Shown one piece after another: positions 51,764-60,859 of a stretch of 64,000 bases of DNA. Position numbers and translations under genes: made by a program. Below the pieces are notes generated by a model that searched no databases, had not been told where the DNA came from, and was given only the letters and a program-made list of their open reading frames with translations. The first letter of the stretch is position 1. Every line of letters starts with the position of its first letter. Source of the stretch: Massilia sp. CFBP 13721 (GTDB lineage Bacteria; Pseudomonadota; Gammaproteobacteria; Burkholderiales; Burkholderiaceae_D); assembly GCF_014842025.1 (NCBI RefSeq), contig NZ_JACYUY010000001.1, positions 232,751 through 296,750 on the forward strand. The letters are read 5' to 3'.

Positions 51764-52899
51764 GCGGCCTGCCGTCCCAAGGCAATGTAGCGCTCGAGGT
51801 GATGGTCTTCATCGCCCAGCTGGTGATCGATCATCACCAGGCGCTTGGCGTAGTGTGCCAGCGGCAGTTCCCAGGTCATGCCGATGCCGCCATGCAGCTG
51901 GATGCATTCCTCGGCCACCAGCGTGCCGATGCGGCCGATGCTCATCTTGGCGGCGGACAGGGCGCGCTCGCGCGTGATCCGGTCCGCGTCCAGCGCGGCG
52001 GCGGCGTTGATGACGGCGGAACGCGCCTGCTCGATTTCCAGCAGCAGGTCGGCCATGCGGTGCTGCAGCGCCTGGAAGCTGCCGATCGGGACGCCGAACT
52101 GCTTGCGGGTGCGCAGGTAGTCGAGCGTGGCCGCCTTGGCCGCTTCCATCGCGCCCAGGGCCTCCGCGCACAGCGCCAGGATGCCGCGCCCGGTCGCGCG
52201 TTCGAGCGTGGCAAAGCCTTCGCCCTCGGCGCCCAGCAGCGCGCCGCCTTCCAGCAGCACGTCTTCGAAGCGCAGCTCGGCCACGTGGCCGCCGTCGATG
52301 GTCGGCGTGCCGCGTACCGTCACGCCGGCCGTACCGGCCGGGACCAGGAACAGCGAGATGCCGGCTTCGTCGTCGACCGCGCCGGCGGTGCGCGCCGAGA
52401 CGACGAAGACCGCCGCCTGTTCGCCCAGCGGCACGGTCGATTTCACGCCATTCAGCACCCAGCCCTCGCCCTGGCGTGTGGCCATCAGGCCAACGCGCGC
52501 CAGTTCGTAATGCGTATCCGGCTCGTCGTGGGCGAAGCTGGCGATCGTGCTGCCGTCGGCGATGCCTTCCAACAGGCCGCGCTGCGCCTCGCTGCCGGCG
52601 GCGGCGATCGCTTCGCCCGCCAGCACGGCGGAAGCCAGCAGCGGCTCGACCACCAGGCCGCGGCCCAGCGCTTCGAAGACGACGGCGATGTCGAAACCGG
52701 CCCCGCCGAAGCCGCCATCTTCCTCGCGCATCAGCACGCCGATGGCGCCCAGTTCGGCGAAGTGGTTCCACATCTCGGGCGAATAACCCTCGGCACTGCC
52801 CGCGATCTTGTTGCGGGTTTCGAAGCCATAGCGCTCGGCGATGAAGCGGTTCAGGCTGTCGGCGAGCATGCGCCGTTCTTCGGTATGTTCAAAGTTCAT
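51760..52899 (-). CDS. pimD: Acyl-CoA dehydrogenase, PimD-like (small subunit)
   Basis: This 379-residue flavoprotein acyl-CoA dehydrogenase is similar to the pimeloyl-CoA dehydrogenase small subunit. The start MNFEHTEERRMLADSLNRF and AERYGFETRNKI match that branch, with FGGAGFDIAVVFEALGRGLV, FAHDEPDTHYEL and the C-terminal ECIQLHGGIGMTWELPLAHY FAD-site segment. It is encoded 12 nt after the large subunit and overlaps the hydratase start by 4 nt. The pair is expected to act as a heteromer on dicarboxyl-CoA. The gene symbol rests on family resemblance plus gene order. Confidence 0.82.
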   Translation of the reverse strand: MNFEHTEERRMLADSLNRFIAERYGFETRNKIAGSAEGYSPEMWNHFAELGAIGVLMREEDGGFGGAGFDIAVVFEALGRGLVVEPLLASAVLAGEAIAAAGSEAQRGLLEGIADGSTIASFAHDEPDTHYELARVGLMATRQGEGWVLNGVKSTVPLGEQAAVFVVSARTAGAVDDEAGISLFLVPAGTAGVTVRGTPTIDGGHVAELRFEDVLLEGGALLGAEGEGFATLERATGRGILALCAEALGAMEAAKAATLDYLRTRKQFGVPIGSFQALQHRMADLLLEIEQARSAVINAAAALDADRITRERALSAAKMSIGRIGTLVAEECIQLHGGIGMTWELPLAHYAKRLVMIDHQLGDEDHHLERYIALGRQAA

Positions 52900-52911
52900 A
52901 TCTGCTACCCC

Positions 52912-54120
52912 TTACAGGCCCAGGATCATCTTCGAGATGATGTTCTTCTGGATCTCGTTGGAGCCGCCGAAGATCGACAGCTTGCGGTTGTTGAAGTACT
53001 GGGCCGAAGCGGCGGCCGCGAAGTCCGGGCCGAACTGCTCGCCCTGGTAGTCGGCGTCGAGCATGTCCTGGCTGAACGGCCGCGCATGCACGCCCATCGC
53101 ACGGCGCGCCAGCGAAGTGATCTCCTGGCGGATCTCGGTGCCGCGGATCTTGAGCATCGAACTTTCCGCACCGGGCACGCCGCCACCGGCCACCGCCGCG
53201 ATCACGCGCAGGTTGGTCGTCTTCATGTTCTCGAGGTCGATCTCGACGCGCGCCAGGCGCGACGCGAACGACGGGTCTTCCAGCAGCGGCTTGCCGTTGC
53301 GCGTCTGGCGCGCGGCGATCTTTTTCAAGCGCGCCAGCGCCGCCACCGAGAAGCCGACGCCGGCGATGTTGGTGCGCTCGTAGGTCAGCAGGTACTTGGC
53401 GCAGGTCCAGCCGGCATTTTCCTCGCCCACCAGGTTCTCAAGCGGCACGCGCACGTCGGTGAAGAACACTTCGTTGACTTCATGCTCGCCGTCGAGCGTG
53501 ATGATCGGACGCACCTCGATGCCGGGCGAGTTCATGTCGATCAGCAGGAAGCTGATGCCGGACTGCTTCTTCGCTTCGCGGTCGGTGCGCACCAGGCAGA
53601 AGATCATGTTGGCATGCTGGCCGAGCGTGGTCCAGGTCTTCTGGCCATTGACGATGTAGTGCTCGCCCTGGGCGTCGGTGCCGCGTACGGCGGTGGTTTT
53701 CACGGCCGCCAGGTCCGAACCGGCGCCCGGTTCCGAATAACCCTGGCACCACCAGTCGTCGCCGTTCAGGATGCGCGGCAGCCAGTAGGCCTTCTGCGCT
53801 TCATTGCCGTACTTAATCAGCACCGGCCCGAGCATGTTGACGCCGAAGGGCACGATACGCGGCGCGTGGGCAATGGCGCTCTCGTTCTCGAAGATGAATT
53901 TTTCGACGGCGCTCCAGCCCGGGCCGCCGTATTCCTCGGGCCAGTGGTTCGCCAGCCAGCCACGCTCGTTGAGGATGGCGTGCCACTCTTCCATGTCGGC
54001 CTTGCTCAGGTGCTGGCCTTCAGCGACTTTATTGGACAGGCGCGCCGGCAGCTTCTCGGCCAGGAAGGCGCGCACTTCGGCGCGGAAGGCTTCTTCTTGC
54101 GGGGTGAAATTCAGGTCCAT
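52912..54120 (-). CDS. pimC: Acyl-CoA dehydrogenase, PimC-like (large subunit)
   Basis: This 402-residue flavoprotein carries pimeloyl-CoA dehydrogenase large-subunit features: MDLNFTPQEEAFRAEVRAFL, WPEEYGGPGWSAVEKFIF, DDWWCQGYSEPGAGSDLA (substrate/FAD site), NGQKTWTTLGQHANMIFCL and the C-terminal GGSNEIQKNIISKMILGL. The ATG at 54120 follows AAGGAATCCC. It lies between the thiolase (24 nt) and the small subunit (12 nt). It would introduce the first double bond into dicarboxyl-CoA, passing electrons to ETF. The chain length of its substrate is inferred. Confidence 0.86.
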   Translation of the reverse strand: MDLNFTPQEEAFRAEVRAFLAEKLPARLSNKVAEGQHLSKADMEEWHAILNERGWLANHWPEEYGGPGWSAVEKFIFENESAIAHAPRIVPFGVNMLGPVLIKYGNEAQKAYWLPRILNGDDWWCQGYSEPGAGSDLAAVKTTAVRGTDAQGEHYIVNGQKTWTTLGQHANMIFCLVRTDREAKKQSGISFLLIDMNSPGIEVRPIITLDGEHEVNEVFFTDVRVPLENLVGEENAGWTCAKYLLTYERTNIAGVGFSVAALARLKKIAARQTRNGKPLLEDPSFASRLARVEIDLENMKTTNLRVIAAVAGGGVPGAESSMLKIRGTEIRQEITSLARRAMGVHARPFSQDMLDADYQGEQFGPDFAAAASAQYFNNRKLSIFGGSNEIQKNIISKMILGL

Positions 54121-54143
54121 GGGATTCCTTAAATGCGATCCTG

Positions 54144-55325
54144 TTAGAAAATCTCGAAGAGGCCGGCCGCGCCCATGCCGCCGGCGATGCACATCGTGAC
54201 GACGGCATACTTCGCTTTACGACGCCGGCCTTCCAGCAGGATGTGGCCCGCCAGGCGCGCGCCGGTCATGCCGAACGGGTGGCCGATCGAAATCGCGCCG
54301 CCGTTGACGTTCAGGCGTTCATCCGGAATGCCGAGCGTTTGCTGGCAGTAGATCGCCTGCGACGCAAAGGCTTCGTTCAGCTCCCACAGGTCGATGTCTT
54401 CCACTTTCAAGCCAAACCGCGCCAGCAGTTTCGGCACCGCGAACACCGGGCCGATGCCCATTTCGTCCGGCTCGCAGCCGGCCACAGCCATGCCGCGGAA
54501 GGCGCCAAGCGGGGTCAGGCCGAGGCGCTCGGCTTCCTTCGCTTCCATCATGACGCAGGCCGAGGCGCCGTCCGACAGCTGCGAAGCATTACCGGCGGTC
54601 ACAAAATGGCCTTCGCCCATCACCGGCGCCAGCTTGGCCAGGCCTTCGTAGGTGGTGCCGCGGCGGTTGCAGGTGTCTTCGCTGACGGTGACTTCGCGCT
54701 TGGTGACCGCCTTGGTTTCCTTGTCGGTCACCGCCATGGTGGTGGTGCAGGCGACGATCTCTTCGGCATAGCGGCCGGCCAGCTGCGCTTCTTCGGTCTT
54801 GCGCTGGCTCTCCGCGGAGAAGCGGTCCTGCGCCTCACGCGAGATGTCGTAACGCGCGGCGACGATGTCCGCGGTCTCGATCATCGGCATGTAGAGCGCC
54901 GGCTTGTTCTCCAAAATCCATGGGTCCATGCCCGAGTCGCCACTGTCACGGGTGCGGATCTGCGAGATCGATTCGACGCCGCCGGCGATCACGGCAGGGG
55001 CGCCGTCGACGATGATGCGGCCGGCGCCGATGGCGATCGCCTGCAGGCCCGAGGCGCAGAAGCGGTTCACCGTGGTGCCGGCGATCGTGATCGGCAAGCC
55101 GGCGCGGATGATGGTCTGGCGCGCGACGTTGCGCCCCGTCGTGCCTTCCGGGTAGCCGCAGCCGAGGATCGCGTCCTCGATCAGGCTTGGGTCGATGCCG
55201 GCGCGCTCGACGGCGGCGCGTACGGCGAAGGCGGCCAGTTCCGGGCCGGAAGTGATGTTGAATTCGCCGCGGTGCGCCTTGGTCAGCGGCGTGCGGGCGG
55301 TTGAAACGATGACGGCTTCGCGCAT
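54144..55325 (-). CDS. pimB: Acetyl-CoA acyltransferase (thiolase), PimB-like
   Basis: This 393-residue thiolase cleaves a 3-ketoacyl-CoA with CoA, releasing acetyl-CoA. All catalytic residues are seen: Cys90 in [10 protein letters not shown], His349 in [15 protein letters not shown] and Cys379 in [10 protein letters not shown]. The N-terminus [20 protein letters not shown] is typical of the degradative branch that acts on dicarboxyl- or 3-ketoadipyl-type substrates. It sits 30 nt after the PimF-like gene and 24 nt before PimC. Confidence 0.88.
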   Translation of the reverse strand: MREAVIVSTARTPLTKAHRGEFNITSGPELAAFAVRAAVERAGIDPSLIEDAILGCGYPEGTTGRNVARQTIIRAGLPITIAGTTVNRFCASGLQAIAIGAGRIIVDGAPAVIAGGVESISQIRTRDSGDSGMDPWILENKPALYMPMIETADIVAARYDISREAQDRFSAESQRKTEEAQLAGRYAEEIVACTTTMAVTDKETKAVTKREVTVSEDTCNRRGTTYEGLAKLAPVMGEGHFVTAGNASQLSDGASACVMMEAKEAERLGLTPLGAFRGMAVAGCEPDEMGIGPVFAVPKLLARFGLKVEDIDLWELNEAFASQAIYCQQTLGIPDERLNVNGGAISIGHPFGMTGARLAGHILLEGRRRKAKYAVVTMCIAGGMGAAGLFEIF

Positions 55326-55355
55326 GGCGAGTCTCCTGTGGGTTTTCCGGGTATG

Positions 55356-57470
55356 TTATTTATTCAGGCTGGCGAACTTCTCGCCGCGCGCGACCAGGTC
55401 GACCAGCAGCGGCGACGGCTGCCAGAACAGCGGGTCTTCTTTCGCGAACTCCTGGATATCGGCCAGGATCTTGTCGAGGCCGACTGTGTCGGCGTAATGC
55501 ATCGGGCCGCCGCGGTAGCGCGGGAAGCCGTAGCCATGGACAAAAGTGACGTCGACGTCGAGCGGACGCAGCGCGATCTTCTGGTGCACGACATTCGCGC
55601 CTTCGTTGATCATCGCGGCCAGGTAGCGGCGCACGATTTCCTCGTCGGTGAAGCTGCGCGGGGTGATGCCGGCGCGCTGGCGTTCGGCGTCGATGATCGC
55701 TTCGACTTCCGGGTCCGGCGTGCCGATGCGCGCGCCTTGCGGGTACAGGTAGTAGCCGCGGCCGGTCTTCTGGCCGAACCAGCCGCGCTCGGCGATGCGG
55801 TCCGGGATCTGCACGTAGCGCGCCTTTGGATCGCGGGTGGCGGCGCGGCGCTTGCGCGTGGCCCAGCCGATGTCGCCGCCTGCCAGGTCGGAGACCTGGA
55901 AGGGTCCCATCGGATAGCCGAAGTCGCGCACCGCCTTGTCGATCTGCCAGGGCGAAGCGCCGTCCTCCATGATGGCCTGGGCGGCGGCGCCATACACGGC
56001 CAGCACGCGGTTGCCGATGAAGCCGTCGCAGACGCCGGCGCGCACCGCGGTCTTTTTCAGTTTTTTCGCCAGCTCGAAGGCGGTGGCGACGACGTCGGCG
56101 GCGACCTGCGCCGGCACCACGATCTCGAGCAGCTTCATGATGTTCGCCGGCGAGAAGAAGTGCAGGCCGATCACGTCCTGCGGACGCGAGATGGAGGCTG
56201 CGATCTGGTCGATGTCGAGGTAGGAGGTGTTCGTCGCCAGCACGGCGCCCGGCTTGCAGACGCGGTCGAGTTCCTTGAACACGGCCTGTTTCACGGCCAT
56301 GTCTTCGAACACGGCTTCGATCACCAGGTCGACCTCGCCGAGCGCATCGTAGCTGCTGCTGCCCTTGAAGCGCGCCATGATCGCATCCTTGGCCTCAGCC
56401 TTGATGCGGCCCTTGGCGATCAAGCCATCGTAGACCTTCTCGACATTCGCGCGGCCGCGGGCCAGCGCTTCGTCGTCGCGTTCGATCATCGTCACCGGCA
56501 AGCCGGCGTCCAGCACCGCCACGGCGATGCCGGCGCCCATGGTGCCGCCGCCGACGATGCCGACGCTGCCAATCGCGCGCGGCTGGGCCGAACGGGTTTC
56601 CGGCGCCTTGGCCGCCTCGCGCTCGGCGAAGAAGGCGTGCACCAGGCCGGCGCGCTGCGGGCTGTCCAGGCATGCGAGGAACAGCTTGCGTTCGAGCGCC
56701 ATGCCGTCGCCGAAAGGCAGGTCAAGCGCGCCCTGCACGGCATCGACGATTTTCAGCGGCGAGAACAGGCCGCGCGCCTTTTTGGACGTCTCGGCGCGGG
56801 CGGCGTCGATTGCCGCCTGCGTGCTCGAGCGGTCACTCAGTGCGCTCGCTTCGCTGGTGCGGCGCGGTGCGGCGCCGGAAGCGATCAGTTCGCGCGCATA
56901 GGCCAGGCCGGCAGCAGCCGCATCTTCGCCTTCGACCAGCTTATCGACCAGGCCGAGCTTCGCCGCTTCCTTGGCGCCGATATGGCGCCCGCTGAGCATC
57001 AGTTCCAGTGCGGCCGGCGCGCCAATCAGGCGCGGCGTACGCTGGGTACCGCCGGCGCCCGGCAACAGGCCGAGCAGCACTTCCGGCAAGCCCAGTTTCG
57101 CCGTCCCGAGGGCGACGCGGTAATGCGCGCCGAGCGCCACTTCCAAGCCGCCGCCCAGGGCCGCGCCGTGGATCGCCGCCACCACCGGCTTGGTGCAAGC
57201 TTCGATGCTGTTGCAGACGTCCGGCAGCGCGGGCGCTTGCGGCGGCTTGCCGAACTCGCGGATGTCGGCGCCGCCGAGGAAGTTGCGGCCGGCGCCGACG
57301 ATGACCACGGCCTTCACGGCCGGGTCGGCGTCGGCCGCTTCGATGGCCGTCATCAGGCCGCGCCGCACGTCGACGCCGAGCGCATTGACGGGCGGGTTGT
57401 CGATCGTGACCAGCAGGATGTCGTCGTGGCGGGTGTGTGCAACGCTGGCGGGTGCGGCGGAAGTGTTCAA
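55356..57470 (-). CDS. pimF: Enoyl-CoA hydratase/3-hydroxyacyl-CoA dehydrogenase, PimF-like
   Basis: This 704-residue bifunctional beta-oxidation enzyme has a crotonase domain (about 10-200: NFLGGADIREF, HGAALGGGLEVALGAHYRVA, LGLPEVLLGLLPGAGG), then the NAD-binding hydroxyacyl-CoA dehydrogenase (about 300-480, starting VGIVGGGTMGAGIAVAVLD) and its C-terminal domains (GFIGNRVLAVYG, DFGYPMGPFQVSDLAGGDIG, VHGYGFPRYRGGPMHYAD). The start is taken as the TTG at 57470, 7 nt behind AAGGAGACA. The ATG at 57539 lies upstream of the predicted promoter -10. It opens the six-gene minus-strand operon and is divergent from the second IclR. Confidence 0.88.
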   Translation of the reverse strand: MNTSAAPASVAHTRHDDILLVTIDNPPVNALGVDVRRGLMTAIEAADADPAVKAVVIVGAGRNFLGGADIREFGKPPQAPALPDVCNSIEACTKPVVAAIHGAALGGGLEVALGAHYRVALGTAKLGLPEVLLGLLPGAGGTQRTPRLIGAPAALELMLSGRHIGAKEAAKLGLVDKLVEGEDAAAAGLAYARELIASGAAPRRTSEASALSDRSSTQAAIDAARAETSKKARGLFSPLKIVDAVQGALDLPFGDGMALERKLFLACLDSPQRAGLVHAFFAEREAAKAPETRSAQPRAIGSVGIVGGGTMGAGIAVAVLDAGLPVTMIERDDEALARGRANVEKVYDGLIAKGRIKAEAKDAIMARFKGSSSYDALGEVDLVIEAVFEDMAVKQAVFKELDRVCKPGAVLATNTSYLDIDQIAASISRPQDVIGLHFFSPANIMKLLEIVVPAQVAADVVATAFELAKKLKKTAVRAGVCDGFIGNRVLAVYGAAAQAIMEDGASPWQIDKAVRDFGYPMGPFQVSDLAGGDIGWATRKRRAATRDPKARYVQIPDRIAERGWFGQKTGRGYYLYPQGARIGTPDPEVEAIIDAERQRAGITPRSFTDEEIVRRYLAAMINEGANVVHQKIALRPLDVDVTFVHGYGFPRYRGGPMHYADTVGLDKILADIQEFAKEDPLFWQPSPLLVDLVARGEKFASLNK

Positions 57471-57511
57471 GCCTGTCTCCTTGTGGGTGTGCAGTGAGGT
57501 TCGCTGCTGTG

Positions 57512-57555
57512 TTTCGCTGTGCGGAATTATGTTTTGCATTTTTCAGCGAAATCAA
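57512..57555 (-). promoter_or_regulatory. Candidate pim operon promoter with TTTCGC-type site
   Basis: On the minus strand, TTGATT (57555-57550), an 18-bp spacer and CATAAT (57531-57526) form a good promoter. It places the transcript start near 57519, which supports the TTG start of the first gene. The imperfect palindrome TTTCGCTGTGCGGAA (57512-57526) overlaps the -10 and resembles the palindrome at 57682-57695 near the IclR gene. Confidence 0.5.
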
Positions 57556-57681
57556 CGATACCGCATTTTCGGCGGCGCTGTAAATGCCCAGATCGATCGC
57601 GTGTTCCGGGTATGTACGGAGGCTAAAAGATTGCCTTACGGATGTTTCTGCACAGCGCCTCATAAGAGAAGTTGAAAGTTG

Positions 57682-57732
57682 TTTCGCACTGCGAACGACC
57701 ATTTCACGAAACAGTTGACACGCTTCTTTCGC
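57682..57732. promoter_or_regulatory. Candidate IclR operator cluster upstream of iclR2
   Basis: TTCGCACTGCGAA (57683-57695) is a perfect 6-1-6 palindrome. TTTCACGAAA (57702-57711) is a second palindrome. A -35-like TTGACA lies at 57715-57720, and another TTTCGC follows at 57727-57732. No convincing -10 is seen at the right spacing. The cluster fits autoregulation by the IclR protein; this is inference. Confidence 0.5.
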
Positions 57733-57799
57733 TTATGTGAATATCCGCTCAGACCAGACCCGGCCACAGATGCCGGGCACCGAGACAACGAAGGAACCC

Positions 57800-58606
57800 A
57801 TGCAACACGAGATCGAGTCATTCGAAGACGATGCAGCCAAGGACCGCCAGTTCGTGACGGCCCTGGCGCGCGGCCTCGAAATCCTGCGCTGCTTCCGCCC
57901 CGGCGAGACCTATCTCACCAACAGCGAGATGGCGCGCCGCACGGCGATGCCGAAGCCGACCATCTCGCGCCTGACCTACACATTGACCCGCCTCGGTTAC
58001 CTCACCTATTCCGCCGACCAGGGCCGCTACCAGCTGGGCGCCGCCGTGCTGGCGCTCGGCTACACGCTGCTGGCGAACCTCGACGTGCGTAAACTCGCCC
58101 GCCCCGCCATGCAGGAACTGGCCGAATACGCCCAGTGCAGCGTGGCGATCGGCATCCGCGACCGGCTGTCGATGGTGTACGTGGAAGCCTGCCGCGGCAG
58201 TGCGGCCGTCACCTTGCGGCGCGACGCCGGGTCGCGTATCCCGCTGGCGACCACCGCGATGGGCAAGGCCTACCTGTGCGGCCTGCCGCAGAACGACCGC
58301 GACTTCCTGATGGACCACATCCGCCTGCAGACCGAGACCGGTTGGCCGAAGATCAAGGCCGACCTCGAACAGGGCTTCAAGGATTACCAGGACCGCGGCT
58401 TTTGCATGTCTTCCGGGCTGTGGGACGCCAACATCAGCGCCGTCGGCGTGCCCTTGATCGACCCCGATCCGGCCAAGACCATGGCCTTCAATTGCGGCGG
58501 TCCGTCCTTCCTGCTGCCGCAGGAAAAGCTGGTCGAGGACCTCGGCCCGCGCCTGGTGCGGCTGGTGCGCGGCGTCGAAATGAGCATGGGCCGCAACCTC
58601 GGCTGA
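57800..58606 (+). CDS. IclR-family transcriptional regulator (pim/liv operon 2)
   Basis: This 268-residue regulator is a paralogue of the IclR at 43211. The helix-turn-helix lies in the first ~85 residues (LTNSEMARRTAMPKPTISRL), followed by the effector domain (CSVAIGIRDRLSMVYVEACR, GSRIPLATTAMGKAYL, AFNCGGPSFLL). The ATG at 57800 follows AAGGAACCC. It stands between the divergent pim-like operon and the same-strand liv system 2, so it probably controls both, with an acyl-CoA or free dicarboxylate as effector. TTTCGC-type palindromes flank it. The effector is unknown. Confidence 0.9.
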   Translation: MQHEIESFEDDAAKDRQFVTALARGLEILRCFRPGETYLTNSEMARRTAMPKPTISRLTYTLTRLGYLTYSADQGRYQLGAAVLALGYTLLANLDVRKLARPAMQELAEYAQCSVAIGIRDRLSMVYVEACRGSAAVTLRRDAGSRIPLATTAMGKAYLCGLPQNDRDFLMDHIRLQTETGWPKIKADLEQGFKDYQDRGFCMSSGLWDANISAVGVPLIDPDPAKTMAFNCGGPSFLLPQEKLVEDLGPRLVRLVRGVEMSMGRNLG

Positions 58607-58751
58607 GCAGCACCCGTTTTCAAACCGGGCCGCACGATGCGGCCGGGCGACCGGCTTGCCGGAAGAATTAGAAAGAGGCAGTAAAGACCTTGCCGGTGCA
58701 TTCAACACCGGCTGCAGCAAACCCCATGAACATTACTGAAAAGGTGGAGAC

Positions 58752-59915
58752 ATGAAGAAGGCATCAAGCATCGTCCTGGCAATCGTGGCGGCAACCGGCG
58801 CGGCAACGGTACAGGCAGAAGAATTTAAAGTTGGCGTCCAGATCCCCCTGACTGGCCCGCTGGCGCGCGTCGGCATGGGCACCCAGGAAGGCATCCGCGT
58901 CGCCGCCGAAGTCTTCAACAAGACCAACGGCAAGCACACCATCAAGCTGGTGACCGTGGACGATGAATCCGCCCCGGCGAAAGCCGTGGCGGCGGTCGAA
59001 AAGCTGGCCAGCGAAGGCGTGGTCGCCGTCACCGGCGGCTATGGTTCGAACAACATCTCGCCTGCGTCCGACGCCGCCGGCAAGCTGAACCTGGCCTACA
59101 TCACCTCGGGCGGCGTCGACGACGGCCTGGTGCAGGCCGGCCGCAAGAACTTCTTCCGCATTAATAACACCGCCGGCTACCAGAAGGCGCTGGTCGGCCT
59201 GATCTCGGACCTGGGCGTGAAGTCGGTCTCGATCATCTACTCGACCAAGGACGCCACCGAAGGCCTGGCCACCGACGTCCAGAAAACCCTGGGCGCCAAG
59301 GGCATCAAGGTCGGCATGCACGCCTTCGATCCGGCCATCACCGACTTCAAGCCGATCCTGAACAAGGTCAAGCTGCAAGACCGTTCGGAATTCATCGCCA
59401 TGGTCGGCTACGAGAACGACTACGTCGGCATCCTGCGCGCCGCGCGCGTGCTGAAACCGACTTCGGTGAAGGCGATCGCCGGCGTCTGGTCGCTGGCCAC
59501 GCCGAAGATGGCGGCCGACTTCCCCGACCTGATGCCGAAGGTGTACGGCACCGCCGTGCTGCCCTTCCCGGTGAACTTCACCACGCCGGAAGGCAAGGCA
59601 TTCGGCGAAGGCTACAAGAAGCTGCACAACAAGGAGCCGGATTACCTCGGCCAGTTCGGCTACGTGCAGTCGATGCTGTTGTTCCAGGCGATCGCACGCG
59701 CGGCCGACAAGGGCACCATCAAGAACGGCGGCGTGATCGAAGAAATGCGCAAGACCGACGCCCAGACCCTGATCGGCCGCGTACAGTTCAACGCCGGCGG
59801 CGACAACCCGAACTTCGTGCAGCGCATGGGCCAGCACCAGGGCAAGCAGGTCGTGCTGGTGTGGCCGAAAGACTCCGCGAATGGCAAACCGCAGTTCCCT
59901 GGCGTGCCTTGGTAA
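58752..59915 (+). CDS. HAAT-family ABC substrate-binding protein (system 2)
   Basis: This 387-residue periplasmic receptor has the signal peptide MKKASSIVLAIVAATGAATV (cleavage near VQA-EE), then FKVGVQIPLTGPLARVGMGT, VVAVTGGYGSNNISPASDA and FFRINNTAGYQKALV. It differs strongly from the system-1 receptor, so the two transporters probably bind different ligands. The ATG follows AAGGTGGAGAC. The 145-bp leader holds a perfect 7-bp hairpin GGCCGCA-CGA-TGCGGCC (58628-58644). It is first in its operon, followed by livH, livM, livG and livF. Confidence 0.9.
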   Translation: MKKASSIVLAIVAATGAATVQAEEFKVGVQIPLTGPLARVGMGTQEGIRVAAEVFNKTNGKHTIKLVTVDDESAPAKAVAAVEKLASEGVVAVTGGYGSNNISPASDAAGKLNLAYITSGGVDDGLVQAGRKNFFRINNTAGYQKALVGLISDLGVKSVSIIYSTKDATEGLATDVQKTLGAKGIKVGMHAFDPAITDFKPILNKVKLQDRSEFIAMVGYENDYVGILRAARVLKPTSVKAIAGVWSLATPKMAADFPDLMPKVYGTAVLPFPVNFTTPEGKAFGEGYKKLHNKEPDYLGQFGYVQSMLLFQAIARAADKGTIKNGGVIEEMRKTDAQTLIGRVQFNAGGDNPNFVQRMGQHQGKQVVLVWPKDSANGKPQFPGVPW

Positions 59916-59986
59916 TCGCAGTACCGTAGTTCGAGAGCGTGGCCACGGCCGCGCTCTCGCCGCATGAACTCGAATGGAATGCAGAC

Positions 59987-60859
59987 ATGACGGAATTAAT
60001 ATTGCAGTCCGTGTACTCCGGGCTGCTGCAGGGCGGTTCCTACGCCCTGATCGCCCTGGGCCTGGCGCTGGTGTTCGGCGCCATGAAGGTGATCAACCTG
60101 GCGCACGGCGAGCTGGTACTGCTGGCGGCCTACATCGCCTACACGGTCGAAACGAAACTGGGCTGGAACCCGGCCATGGCGATCCCTGTCGCCGTGCTGA
60201 TCGTGTGCCTCACCTCCGCCCTCCTCTACTTCGTGGTCGGCAAGATCAAGACCAACCGCGAAATCAATTCGCTCACCCTCACCTACGGCGTGGGCGTGAT
60301 CCTGACCAATCTCGTGCTGATGATCTGGAGCGCCGACGTGCGCGCCACCAGTTCGTCGTGGATGCAGGAAGCATTCATCGTCGGTGACCTGTACAGCATG
60401 CGCAGCGAAGTGCTGTTCTTCGGCGTGTCGATCGTGCTGATCGTGGGCCTGTGGTGGTGGCTCTCGCGCAGCTGGTATGGCCGCGCGGTGCGCGCCGTCT
60501 CGAGCAACCGCGACGCCGCCAAACTCATGGGCATCAACCCGGGCCGCACCGAACTGGTGTCCTTCCTGGTGGCCGGCCTGCTGGCGGCGTTCGCCGGCGT
60601 GGCCCTGTTCAGCTACGGCGTCATCAGCCCCGCCACCGGCAGCGTGCTGACCGTGAAAGCCTTCATCATCACCGTGCTGGCCGGTATCGGCTCGATCCCG
60701 GGCGTGCTGATCGGCGCGGTCCTGCTGGGCATTGCCGAGTCGCTGACGGTGACGCTGGCCAGCTCGGCGCTGCAGGAACTGGCAGGCATGGGACTCTTCC
60801 TGCTGGTTCTCTTTGTCATGCCTAACGGCTTGTTCGGTGCGGCCGGGAGGCGCGGATGA
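59987..60859 (+). CDS. livH: ABC transporter permease LivH (system 2)
   Basis: This 290-residue HAAT permease has about eight membrane helices with LLQGGSYALIALGLALVFGA, MKVINLAHGELVLLAAYIAY, LTLTYGVGVILTNLVL and ITVLAGIGSIPGVLIGAVLL. The ATG at 59987 is chosen over the upstream frame because it gives the family N-terminus (MTELILQSVYSGLLQ). It overlaps livM by 4 nt (ATGA). Confidence 0.91.
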   Translation: MTELILQSVYSGLLQGGSYALIALGLALVFGAMKVINLAHGELVLLAAYIAYTVETKLGWNPAMAIPVAVLIVCLTSALLYFVVGKIKTNREINSLTLTYGVGVILTNLVLMIWSADVRATSSSWMQEAFIVGDLYSMRSEVLFFGVSIVLIVGLWWWLSRSWYGRAVRAVSSNRDAAKLMGINPGRTELVSFLVAGLLAAFAGVALFSYGVISPATGSVLTVKAFIITVLAGIGSIPGVLIGAVLLGIAESLTVTLASSALQELAGMGLFLLVLFVMPNGLFGAAGRRG

